21,686 nt of DNA from Bacteroidota bacterium (GTDB lineage: Bacteria > Bacteroidota > Bacteroidia > Bacteroidales > Prolixibacteraceae), in NCBI GenBank assembly GCA_023488865.1, contig JAMDDG010000030.1:1-21686 (forward strand), written 5' to 3'. The translations under genes and the position numbers were made by a program. The stretch's first letter is position 1. Each line of letters begins with the position of its first letter. The notes under the pieces are model-generated. The model was not told the DNA's origin and made no database searches. It worked only from the letters and a program-made list of their open reading frames with translations. Shown in pieces: positions 6,297 through 13,376 of the stretch.

Positions 6297-9200
6297 TTAC
6301 TCTCTATCATTCTTATCAAGCACCAAATCCGCTTCCTTCCTAAATCTTCTGTCTTTTAAATATCGGTCAAACAATCTAACCGATCGAATGATTTGCCTCT
6401 TATTTTTATGCTTTTCTTTTAGCAGGGCATTGTAAGAACCGACAATAACATTTAGAGCTTTATCATTGCGATATCGATATTCATCATCTTTAATCCTGAA
6501 GATCTTTACATTACCTAATAAATCAATACATTGAACCGGATATTTTGCAGTGCATTTAAACAAATATTCAAAAAAATAGTACGGATTATTTCTGCAAACA
6601 GGTGCGTTAGAGTAGCGTTTTATCGAAGGTAAAAGTGCTTCGAATTTATCTGGAGAAAGACGTAAAAATAAGTGAGAATATTCATCTGACACTGCTTTTG
6701 ATTCGTCATTTAAGAAACGATTGAAAAGTTGAAGGCACTTTTTTTGGATCGAGCTATTTTCATGAAACATGTTCGTTTCGGCTACATGAATCATTTTGAC
6801 TCTTGCTTTGTCTGACATTTGAAGAAGTTCGTCTAATAGCTCTTTTGACTCATTAATATCTTCCAACCATGTAACAGCCAATAGCACAGCGGTATCTTCA
6901 TGTAATGATTCATATTTCATTAATCTCCTAAAATATGGAATCATCTCTTTATAAAAACTTCTCTTATAGTAACCTGCACTCCATAGAGAAGTTTTAAGTA
7001 ACTGCTCGCTGCTAGTATTGACCAATTTATTAAATACACCAAATGATCGGTGCAAGTCATAATGATTTAGACAGGCTAAGCGGAATAAAACACAAGCCTT
7101 AGCGCTGTCCATTTGATCTTCTGTGACTCTTATTACCGTTTCAAAGATTCTATCTGCATATTCTGGCTTAAATGTAATTTGAATAAGTTTTAGAATTGCA
7201 GAACCTCTTGTCGAATTAATGCCATCAAAAATGAGGTCATTCGGATTGTTAATTTGATCAGGATATTTCCCATACAATGCAGCATGGACAATAAACTCAA
7301 AAATTTCATTGTCCATGTATTCATTTTCGATAAAGTAATCTATAATCCAGATTATTTCAGAGATGTTATGATCCGTAACTTTTCTATACTGAATTGTCTT
7401 ATGAACAATTGTTTTCACCTTATTGAAATTATACTTTTGCTCTACCAATCCACGTAGTCCATGAATAATATAGGTAATGTCAATACTATTAACATAGATA
7501 ATTTCTTCTATAAAATCTGCAAAAAAATCAGGACGTTTTTTTACTTCAACTTCAAATGCTCGGGCATGTTCATTGATACCACCTTTTGAACTCACAAAAT
7601 CTCGCTGCTCATCCCTAGTATATTTTAGAAAACTTTCTTTCCATTGATTTATGCCCATATGTTCATACGCCTTAGCATTTAACGGAGGGCCCACTATATG
7701 AGCGCACACAGAATGAGGCTCAACATCGCGGACATCTTTATATTTCCTTTTGCATTCCTGATACTTTTTAAATAGCTCCTGCTGTTGCTTAATTTGATTT
7801 TCAGATATTGAAGAGAGATATTTGAATAGAAGGTGATTATATAAAAACACACCCTTTTTATGCTCGGATTCAGAGCCAACTGTCAAATAATACTCTCTTG
7901 AGTACCGGATAGTTAAAAGAATGGTATTGATTTGATTCTTTTGCTTTTGAGAGAAAAAAGGATAAGATTCCCCAAGTAATTTCCTCAAATAATAATGCCA
8001 AGAATTGTCGTTGCTCAATAAGTTTCTTTGATGAAAATCATCAAAAAGAGTGAAAATTGTGTCAATGTATTTCTCCGTATTTGAAATTAGTCCAAACATC
8101 ATTAAACGAACAATGGATTCATAATTACTATTTAGATTACTGAATATAAATTCATTAAAGACTGGAGAGGTCTCTTTTCCTAAAGTTTGTAATTCTTTTC
8201 CCAATCTTTGAAATAAAAATCTATAATCATCCTCCTTCTCATCAAATTTTGAATCATGGAACGCATGATCCAAAATTAATTCATGAGGGTAATATTGTAC
8301 ATTGTATTCAGATTTCTTGATTAGTAGGATTATTATTTCAAAATTCAATTTGAAAGTTTTCACTTGGTTTTGGCGATACAGCTTATCAAATAAATCAGCG
8401 TCTGTATGATCAAACTTATAAACAACCCTTAAAATGTCATTCTCTAATGAGGAGATTCTATCAATTAATGATTTTTTAAATCGTGCAAGTACCCAATCAA
8501 TATCATAAAATAATGCATCCTCCATCATTTTATATGAATTAAATCCATTCTCTTCAAAAGCCAACAAATATTCATCATAGAGTTTAAATGCAAGAGGATT
8601 ATCCCAAATCTTCAAAAAGTATAAAATCCTCCGTACAAACTCCGGTTTATCTTTAAATTCTTTTTTTGCAATGTAATCCAGAATAATATCTCTTCCTTCC
8701 GGGAGCATCTTCAACAATAAGGAACGCCATAGTTGATAATTTCTTTCCTTTAGTAAACCATAAGGTACGTATCCGATTTTCTGAAAGATTAGATCACATT
8801 TTTTATTTGCTACAATAACCAATGCCTTGTCAAATCTTCCTTGTGGAACGTTTTCTAAGTCTTCAATTATTCCCTCTGAAATAATGAACTGCAACCATTT
8901 ATTCGATTGAATTGACTCAATAAATAGGTCTCGATATTTTCTGGATTTGAATATTTTTCTTTTTACAAAATCAAGTTCATCTTCAGTTGGGTTTTGTTCA
9001 GATGTCAAAATCTGAATTAAAAGGAGCTGAAAGTGAAATCGAATTCCTCTACTGAACAGGAAACGTGATAACATTTTTATATAATCTCCAGGTTTTGTTT
9101 CCCGAAGAAAGCCAAATACCATTTTCACCATTGACCTGATTCCCAAACTTTGCCATTTATTGCGAGTATATTTTAAAATTGAGGCTCCGCTTTCACAGAA

Positions 9201-10892
9201 CTGTCTAGCAAATACGAAATCATAAAATGTCTGATGAAAAAATTGGATAGATGATTTTGAACGGTATAAGATTCCTTCCTTGCACAAATACTCGATTTCT
9301 CTGGAATAATCCTCAAAGAAAGATTCAACGGGAATCGTTATCATTTGTTTCTCATGCATTTGAGAAGCAGGAGAATATAAAAATTGTTTTAAATCGTTAG
9401 TAGTTAGATTATTTGAATTGTTATGAGTCACAACTTTCTGATTCCACAATTCTTTATATAAATCTACCGTTCCTCTTAATGTGTTTAAATTCAAAGAAGA
9501 GGAAAATATTTTCACAAAAGCATTCAAATTATATGGACTTTCCAATAAGCCATATAACAGACCATTGATATTAGGTTGAGGATTTAGTCTTTTTAAGACT
9601 GTATTAATTTCATCTCTTGACAGCCTACTTAATGGAAACTTTTTATATTTCTTTAAAAAAAGGAAATCACTATCAGTTTCCAGATCAAATTTCCGAATTG
9701 ATGCAACTATCCGAATTTCTGGTATTGTTAACAATTGATGAATTAATGTCTGATAGGTCAGCAGATGCTCTCGTTTTCCTGAGAGACTAAGTGAAAGTGC
9801 ATCTAATTGGTCAATTATTACGACCATTTTACCGTGGTTCTCAATTATAGATTTGGTAATCTTTTCAAAAGAATCACATAATCCAAGTCTTTTCTCTAAG
9901 GCTTCTTTATCGTCTGTATAATACTGGTCAGCTTTAATGCCTACATATGAAATCTTCTCCTCTTCAAGCTTACCTAATAAATCCTTAAGGACTACAGATT
10001 TTCCAATCCCTGGAGTGCCAACCAGTATTGCTAAAGGATCTTCCTTTTCATTTAGTGGTTCTTTAACCCAATTAAGCAATTGCGATGTTTCTTTTCGATC
10101 AATATGCGAGTCAGGAATGCCGTAAAAAAAATTATTATAGTCGAAAAGTAGATGGGAAGAAGCCTTAATATTTCTTTGAATTTCGTCAATTGGAATTTCT
10201 GATATTAGCGACTGTTCCTTTTGTTCTTTTATTTTCTTAACACTAAAATGCTTAATTATAATGTTTTGATTGTAATTATGATTAAGCCAGAGATCAATTA
10301 TTGAAGAATCAATCTTTTTCACTTTCAATTTTGAAAGAATATCTTTGACATCTTCGGTGTTACCAATAAATTTAGCGTCAATCTTTTTAAACTCTTTTCT
10401 GACCGAATAAATCCATTTATCAATTTGTTGCTCATGAGATATATATTTCTTTATATTTTCTAAAAAGGTAATAGAATCTTCTTTAAACCCACTGGAGACA
10501 GCAAAATAATAAGTAAATGTATCAATATCATCGATCAGACTTGAATCAATATTATAATGAAGAATGAATTTTATAATCTCTTTAACACATTCGTCTTTGG
10601 AAAATTTATAGGTGTTGTTTTTTGTATGTTTGCATTGGATTAATCCTTTTGATTTCCCCTTTTTAAATAACAAAATATCTCTTCCTCTGTCACCTGGTTT
10701 ATTGAGCCAACCAACAGAATCAAAGTTTTGGTTTAGTTCCCCATTTCCATGCTCTATTTCTTGTAGCGATATTTGATAAAGTAACTCTTCAAATTTGTTT
10801 GGCGATAATTCAAAATATGGGTATGACATCCCTTCAAAGGCAAATGGTTTCAGAGATATTGAATTCGTGCAGTTAATATCTGTCTCCAGCAT
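6297..10892 (-). CDS. Large STAND NTPase with N-terminal Mrr-like nuclease domain (Avs-like antiphage protein)
   Basis: A 1531-aa multidomain protein. Residues about 25-180 look like an Mrr/PDDEXK restriction-endonuclease fold: FEELLYQISLQEIE, then GWLNKPGDRGRDILLF with Asp72, then LIQCKH with the Q86-x-K88 catalytic pair. Residues about 250-480 are a STAND P-loop NTPase: Walker A GTPGIGKS (292-299), Walker B VVIIDQLDA (357-365) and VASIRKF with Arg400 at the sensor position. A winged-helix-like piece follows with FFHQTFYDFVFARQF (551-565), typical of these NTPases. The remaining roughly 950 residues are helical and repeat-like, where Avs proteins carry their phage-protein sensor. By analogy, ligand binding would drive oligomerisation and DNA cleavage. 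The gene is strikingly AT-rich relative to the flanking core genes, sits among restriction debris, and appears monocistronic except perhaps for a 54-codon ORF. The defence role is inferred from architecture; the trigger is unknown. Confidence 0.85.
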   Translation of the reverse strand: MLETDINCTNSISLKPFAFEGMSYPYFELSPNKFEELLYQISLQEIEHGNGELNQNFDSVGWLNKPGDRGRDILLFKKGKSKGLIQCKHTKNNTYKFSKDECVKEIIKFILHYNIDSSLIDDIDTFTYYFAVSSGFKEDSITFLENIKKYISHEQQIDKWIYSVRKEFKKIDAKFIGNTEDVKDILSKLKVKKIDSSIIDLWLNHNYNQNIIIKHFSVKKIKEQKEQSLISEIPIDEIQRNIKASSHLLFDYNNFFYGIPDSHIDRKETSQLLNWVKEPLNEKEDPLAILVGTPGIGKSVVLKDLLGKLEEEKISYVGIKADQYYTDDKEALEKRLGLCDSFEKITKSIIENHGKMVVIIDQLDALSLSLSGKREHLLTYQTLIHQLLTIPEIRIVASIRKFDLETDSDFLFLKKYKKFPLSRLSRDEINTVLKRLNPQPNINGLLYGLLESPYNLNAFVKIFSSSLNLNTLRGTVDLYKELWNQKVVTHNNSNNLTTNDLKQFLYSPASQMHEKQMITIPVESFFEDYSREIEYLCKEGILYRSKSSIQFFHQTFYDFVFARQFCESGASILKYTRNKWQSLGIRSMVKMVFGFLRETKPGDYIKMLSRFLFSRGIRFHFQLLLIQILTSEQNPTEDELDFVKRKIFKSRKYRDLFIESIQSNKWLQFIISEGIIEDLENVPQGRFDKALVIVANKKCDLIFQKIGYVPYGLLKERNYQLWRSLLLKMLPEGRDIILDYIAKKEFKDKPEFVRRILYFLKIWDNPLAFKLYDEYLLAFEENGFNSYKMMEDALFYDIDWVLARFKKSLIDRISSLENDILRVVYKFDHTDADLFDKLYRQNQVKTFKLNFEIIILLIKKSEYNVQYYPHELILDHAFHDSKFDEKEDDYRFLFQRLGKELQTLGKETSPVFNEFIFSNLNSNYESIVRLMMFGLISNTEKYIDTIFTLFDDFHQRNLLSNDNSWHYYLRKLLGESYPFFSQKQKNQINTILLTIRYSREYYLTVGSESEHKKGVFLYNHLLFKYLSSISENQIKQQQELFKKYQECKRKYKDVRDVEPHSVCAHIVGPPLNAKAYEHMGINQWKESFLKYTRDEQRDFVSSKGGINEHARAFEVEVKKRPDFFADFIEEIIYVNSIDITYIIHGLRGLVEQKYNFNKVKTIVHKTIQYRKVTDHNISEIIWIIDYFIENEYMDNEIFEFIVHAALYGKYPDQINNPNDLIFDGINSTRGSAILKLIQITFKPEYADRIFETVIRVTEDQMDSAKACVLFRLACLNHYDLHRSFGVFNKLVNTSSEQLLKTSLWSAGYYKRSFYKEMIPYFRRLMKYESLHEDTAVLLAVTWLEDINESKELLDELLQMSDKARVKMIHVAETNMFHENSSIQKKCLQLFNRFLNDESKAVSDEYSHLFLRLSPDKFEALLPSIKRYSNAPVCRNNPYYFFEYLFKCTAKYPVQCIDLLGNVKIFRIKDDEYRYRNDKALNVIVGSYNALLKEKHKNKRQIIRSVRLFDRYLKDRRFRKEADLVLDKNDRE

Positions 10893-10907
10893 TGATAGAT
10901 TTTTTAT

Positions 10908-10929
10908 TTTTTGATAAATTTATCAAAAA
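10908..10929. repeat. 22-bp perfect palindrome upstream of the STAND gene
   Basis: The core GATAAATTTATC is flanked by five T on the left and five A on the right, giving 11 + 11 bases of perfect dyad symmetry. It ends 16 bases before the start codon and overlaps the predicted -7 element. It may be an operator, or in RNA a hairpin in the leader. Confidence 0.6.
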
Positions 10930-10955
10930 TAATTGGAGAAAAGGTTCAAATACAA
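10924..10955 (-). promoter_or_regulatory. Putative promoter of the STAND gene
   Basis: The minus strand has TATTTTTG at 10924-10931, matching TAnnTTTG, with TTG at 10953-10955 at a 21-base gap. It is 31-38 bases upstream of the ATG, and its downstream half lies within the palindrome. Confidence 0.5.
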
Positions 10956-11083
10956 TAGTCTTAGTTAAGACCACATAGTGGTGAACTGCCTATTGATTAC
11001 GTGAATTGAAGTTTAAACAGCTGAGAAACCGCCACACCTACATGGCTGAATGGTCAATTAGGCAATCAGTGCCATCAACAGCA

Positions 11084-11112
11084 AAGGCCAATCAAATTCA
11101 TCGATTGGCCTT
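11084..11112. terminator. Strong hairpin in the 10893-11168 intergenic region, possible bidirectional terminator
   Basis: AAGGCCAATC and GATTGGCCTT form a perfect 10-bp stem with a 9-base loop (11094-11102). It lies 56 bases beyond the stop of the 71-codon minus-strand ORF, a natural terminator position, though no long T-run follows on either strand. The rest of this intergenic stretch shows only the STAND promoter elements and a small CCAC-ATA-GTGG inverted repeat at 10971-10981. Confidence 0.45.
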
Positions 11113-11168
11113 GTGCATTTGTTGGGATAGCTTACAAAAAGCCACTCGGAATTTAATAATTATTTGAA

Positions 11169-11384
11169 TTAAACAGGATTAGCCACCGGGGTTACCGGCA
11201 CTGCCTTGCCCCGCCCTACGTAATCGACGATAATCCGGGCATTCCGGTAGGCATTGAAAAAGTCGGGCTGGCTAAACTGGAAGGGTTCTACCAGCGCATC
11301 TATTCGCTCCTTCAACAGTTTATCCTGGGCTTTGAATACTCCGTCAATATTCTCTGTTGAAACCTTTGAGAAGTTGATGGCCAC
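11169..11384 (-). CDS. Small protein of unknown function, possibly the 3' part of a broken gene
   Basis: A 71-codon frame from a GTG (MAINFSKVSTENIDGVFKAQ, DKLLKERIDALVEPFQFSQP, DFFNAYRNARIIVDYVGRGK, then AVPVTPVANPV). The composition is protein-like, with an amphipathic helical start and a conserved-looking NAYRNARIIVDYVGRG. No family is recognised with confidence. The frame stays open 7 codons upstream of the GTG (SFEPKRR) to a TAG at about 11403-11405. Beyond that, in a different minus frame, lies a heptapeptide repeat. It could therefore be the C-terminal domain of a repeat protein broken by a frameshift, or an independent small gene. A hairpin 56 bases downstream fits the end of a transcript. 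Confidence 0.5.
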   Translation of the reverse strand: MAINFSKVSTENIDGVFKAQDKLLKERIDALVEPFQFSQPDFFNAYRNARIIVDYVGRGKAVPVTPVANPV

Positions 11385-11426
11385 CCTGCGTTTGGGTTCA
11401 AAAGACTATTTTTTATCGCCAATGCA

Positions 11427-11615
11427 CTTCCTGTGACTGCCATTTCACTTCCGGCGACGTTCAAAGGGCTTCCGGTGACCGTCAGAGGTCATCCGGCGAC
11501 GTTCAGTGCACGTCCGGTTACCGTTAGAGGACGTCCGGTGATGTTCAGAGCACATCCGGTTACTGTCATTTCGTATCCGGTGATGTTTAAAGGGCTTCCG
11601 GTTACTGAAATCGGA
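11427..11615. repeat. 21-bp tandem repeat array, nine units
   Basis: Nine consecutive 21-bp units start at 11427 and each carries TCCGG or TCCTG near its start; a tenth unit (11616-11636) is degenerate. Alternate units differ consistently (for example GACGTTCA versus GACCGTCA), so the array has a 42-bp higher-order period. The period is a multiple of three. On the minus strand the unit reads x-x-[LM]-[TNA]-[VI]-[TA]-G (for example SPLNITG, RPLTVTG, SEMAVTG), with one in-frame TGA at 11489-11491. On the plus strand it is fully open as xPVTVRG-like heptads. The Leu codons CTG, CTA, TTG and TTA all occur at the same minus-strand position, which favours the minus strand as the ancestral coding strand. 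Confidence 0.85.
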
Positions 11616-11692
11616 CATCTTGCAGCAAATCCCGGATCACGTATATTCCCATATTCAGGATCAAATCCCAAAGGCTAAAATCATTTTTTAAT

Positions 11693-11700
11693 TATCTTTG
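11693..11700 (+). promoter_or_regulatory. -7 promoter element of the corrinoid/methyltransferase operon
   Basis: TATCTTTG matches TAnnTTTG. No convincing -33 partner was seen. It implies a leader of roughly 105 bases that contains the dispersed-type repeat. I looked for a cobalamin riboswitch in this leader and found none. Confidence 0.5.
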
Positions 11701-11722
11701 TGCCTGGTACTACAGCCCTTTG

Positions 11723-11774
11723 ATCCTTCAACCCCTTCGACCCTTCGGCTTCAGGGACCACACGCTCAGGGACC
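11723..11774. repeat. Dispersed-type repeat in the operon leader, including left arm of a 25-bp inverted repeat
   Basis: The segment is rich in CCTTCGACCC-like blocks followed by two direct copies of CAGGGACC (11752-11759 and 11767-11774, 15 bp apart), resembling short dispersed repeats common in Bacteroidota intergenic DNA. Bases 11723-11747 are an exact reverse complement of 12190-12214 inside the downstream gene. Confidence 0.65.
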
Positions 11775-11812
11775 GTATTCCAAAATCGAAAATCGAAAAT
11801 ATCTTTCTTACC

Positions 11813-12484
11813 ATGAACGATCTCTTATCCAAATTATCCGAATGCGTTGAGTTCGGCAAAATTAACCTCGCATCTCCCTATCCGCCGCAAATGAAAGGGC
11901 AGGAGGGCGCCGATGAAATCACCCGCAAGGCGCTGGATGAGGGCGTTACCCCTCAGGATATACTGACAAACGGACTGATGCCCGGCATGGAAAAGGTGGG
12001 GATCAAGTTCCGTGAAAACAAAGTATTTGTCCCTCAGGTACTCATGTCGGCCAAAGCCATGAGCACCGCGATGCTTCATTTGAAACCCTATTTTGTCACC
12101 GGGGAAGTCAAACAAAAAGGCACCTTTATCCTGGGTACTGTGTCTGGTGATTTACATGATATTGGTAAAAACCTGGTTTCCATGATGCTCGAAGGGTCGA
12201 AGGGGTTGAAGGATGACCTGGGAACCGACGTCGGGTCAGAAAAATTTATTAATGCATTGAAAGAACATCCGGGGGCTACCGTCGGACTTTCCGCCTTGCT
12301 TACGACGACGATGGGCAACATGGAAAAGATTACCAAAGATATCAAGGCCGCTGTACCCGGCGTAACGGTTACGATCGGAGGGGCGCCGGTCAACAATGAT
12401 TTTTGCCGGAAAATCGGCGCAGATCACTATTCTCCCGACCCGCAGGGGGTGGTCGAATTTTTGAACAGCAAGTTAGCATCATAG
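11813..12484 (+). CDS. Corrinoid (cobalamin-binding) methyl carrier protein, MtbC/MttC/MetH-core type
   Basis: A 223-aa corrinoid carrier that would accept and deliver a methyl group on Co. Residues about 1-95 form the helical cap domain (GVTPQDILTNGLMPGMEKVGIKF, FVPQVLMSAKAM). Residues about 102-223 are the Rossmann B12 domain: GDLHDIGKN holds the DxHxxG motif (Asp113, His115 as lower axial Co ligand, Gly118), followed by GLSALLTTTMGNM and VTIGGAPV. The ATG at 11813 is chosen because the upstream in-frame extension translates the leader repeat. The stop is 3 bases before the homocysteine methyltransferase gene, so they form an operon. One oddity: residues 128-135 read GSKGLKDD, encoded by an inverted copy of the leader repeat, where this family usually has a hydrophobic strand like GAGFEVID. 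Total length is unchanged, so the segment was replaced rather than inserted. Confidence 0.9.
   Translation: MNDLLSKLSECVEFGKINLASPYPPQMKGQEGADEITRKALDEGVTPQDILTNGLMPGMEKVGIKFRENKVFVPQVLMSAKAMSTAMLHLKPYFVTGEVKQKGTFILGTVSGDLHDIGKNLVSMMLEGSKGLKDDLGTDVGSEKFINALKEHPGATVGLSALLTTTMGNMEKITKDIKAAVPGVTVTIGGAPVNNDFCRKIGADHYSPDPQGVVEFLNSKLAS
12190..12214. repeat. Right arm of 25-bp inverted repeat, inside the corrinoid gene
   Basis: Exact reverse complement of 11723-11747 across 25 bases, with matching broken on both sides. It encodes part of the corrinoid protein at the position of the second strand of the B12-binding fold. Both arms would be in one transcript. Confidence 0.85.
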
Positions 12485-12487
12485 CGT

Positions 12488-13372
12488 ATGGGAACGATTG
12501 TATCTGAATTAAAAAAAGGAAAAGTCCTGGTGTCGGATGGCGCCTGGGGTACTTATCTACAGCAAAAAGGGCTGAAACCCGGCGAATGCCCCGAGGAGTG
12601 GAACATTTCCAGACCGGATGATGTACTGGATATCGCCCGAAGTTATTTTGAGGCCGGCTCGGACATGGTCGAAACCAACAGCTTCGGCGGAAGCCGCTTT
12701 AAACTGGCAAACTATGGCTTTGCAGACAAAGTTTACGCTTTCAATAAAGCTGCCGCCGAAATCAGTCGCAAAGCTGCCGGACCCGATCGTTTTGTTTTGG
12801 GTTCCGTCGGCCCTACCGGGAAGCTGCTACTCATGGAGGAGGTGACCGAAGCGGAGCTTTACGGTGCTTTCAAAGAGCAGTCCATGGCACTGGAAGCCGG
12901 TGGCGTTAATGCCATCATGATCGAAACCATGACCGATCTCGAAGAGGCCCGGATAGCTGTAAAAGCGGCCAAAGAGAATACCGGGTGTGAAGTCTTTTGT
13001 ACCATGACCTTCGAGAAAATTATAGGTGGCGGCTACCGCACCATGATGGGAATTTCTCCTTCCGAGATGGCCGAAACGCTGGTGGAAGCGGGCGCCGATC
13101 TGATTGGCACCAACTGCGGAAACGGCATTGAAGACATGATCGGCATGGTGAAAGAAATCAGAAAAGTAAACGCTGAGATACCGGTTCTGGTTCACGCCAA
13201 CGCCGGAATGCCCCGCTATCTGGATGGAGTAACCACTTTCCCCGAAACACCGGACGATATGGCACGGAGAGTGAAGGAAATTATCGAAGCCGGCGCCAAC
13301 ATCGTGGGCGGCTGTTGCGGCACAACCCCTGACCATATCTGCAAGGTAAGGGAAGTAGTCAAATCCCTGTAA
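12488..13372 (+). CDS. Homocysteine S-methyltransferase family protein (MetH N-terminal / BHMT-like)
   Basis: A 294-aa TIM-barrel methyltransferase that would move a methyl group to homocysteine, making methionine. It has VLVSDGAWGTYLQQKG (13-28), the GSDMVETNSFGGSRFKL substrate loop (57-73), LGSVGPTG (104-111), and the zinc ligands Cys210 in GTNCGNG and Cys276-Cys277 in GGCCGTTPDH. It covers only the homocysteine domain of MetH and ends before any pterin-binding domain. It sits 3 bases after a corrinoid carrier gene and 4 bases before a MetH activation-like gene, so methyl-cobalamin on the carrier is the expected donor. Alternatives are a different thiol acceptor, or betaine- or S-methylmethionine-dependent activity; the corrinoid neighbour makes those less likely. 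Confidence 0.9.
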   Translation: MGTIVSELKKGKVLVSDGAWGTYLQQKGLKPGECPEEWNISRPDDVLDIARSYFEAGSDMVETNSFGGSRFKLANYGFADKVYAFNKAAAEISRKAAGPDRFVLGSVGPTGKLLLMEEVTEAELYGAFKEQSMALEAGGVNAIMIETMTDLEEARIAVKAAKENTGCEVFCTMTFEKIIGGGYRTMMGISPSEMAETLVEAGADLIGTNCGNGIEDMIGMVKEIRKVNAEIPVLVHANAGMPRYLDGVTTFPETPDDMARRVKEIIEAGANIVGGCCGTTPDHICKVREVVKSL

Positions 13373-13376
13373 GTCA

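Noticed and set aside
10971..10981. CCAC-ATA-GTGG inverted repeat as an insertion sequence end
   Set aside because: No matching end, target duplication or transposase was found around the island.
11427..11636. Tandem repeat considered as a CRISPR array
   Set aside because: Units are contiguous with no unique spacers, and no cas genes are in the window.
11433..11678. Plus-strand 81-codon ORF through the tandem repeat as a gene
   Set aside because: It is open because the unit is 21 bp. The pattern of synonymous-looking variation favours the minus strand, and no promoter or homology-like sequence supports it.
11720..11812. Longer N-terminus for the corrinoid protein
   Set aside because: The extra 31 codons translate the leader repeat and lack family resemblance; the ATG at 11813 starts the normal cap domain.
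11640..11812. Cobalamin riboswitch before the corrinoid operon
   Set aside because: No B12-box-like sequence or suitable structure was seen; the leader is mostly the dispersed-type repeat.
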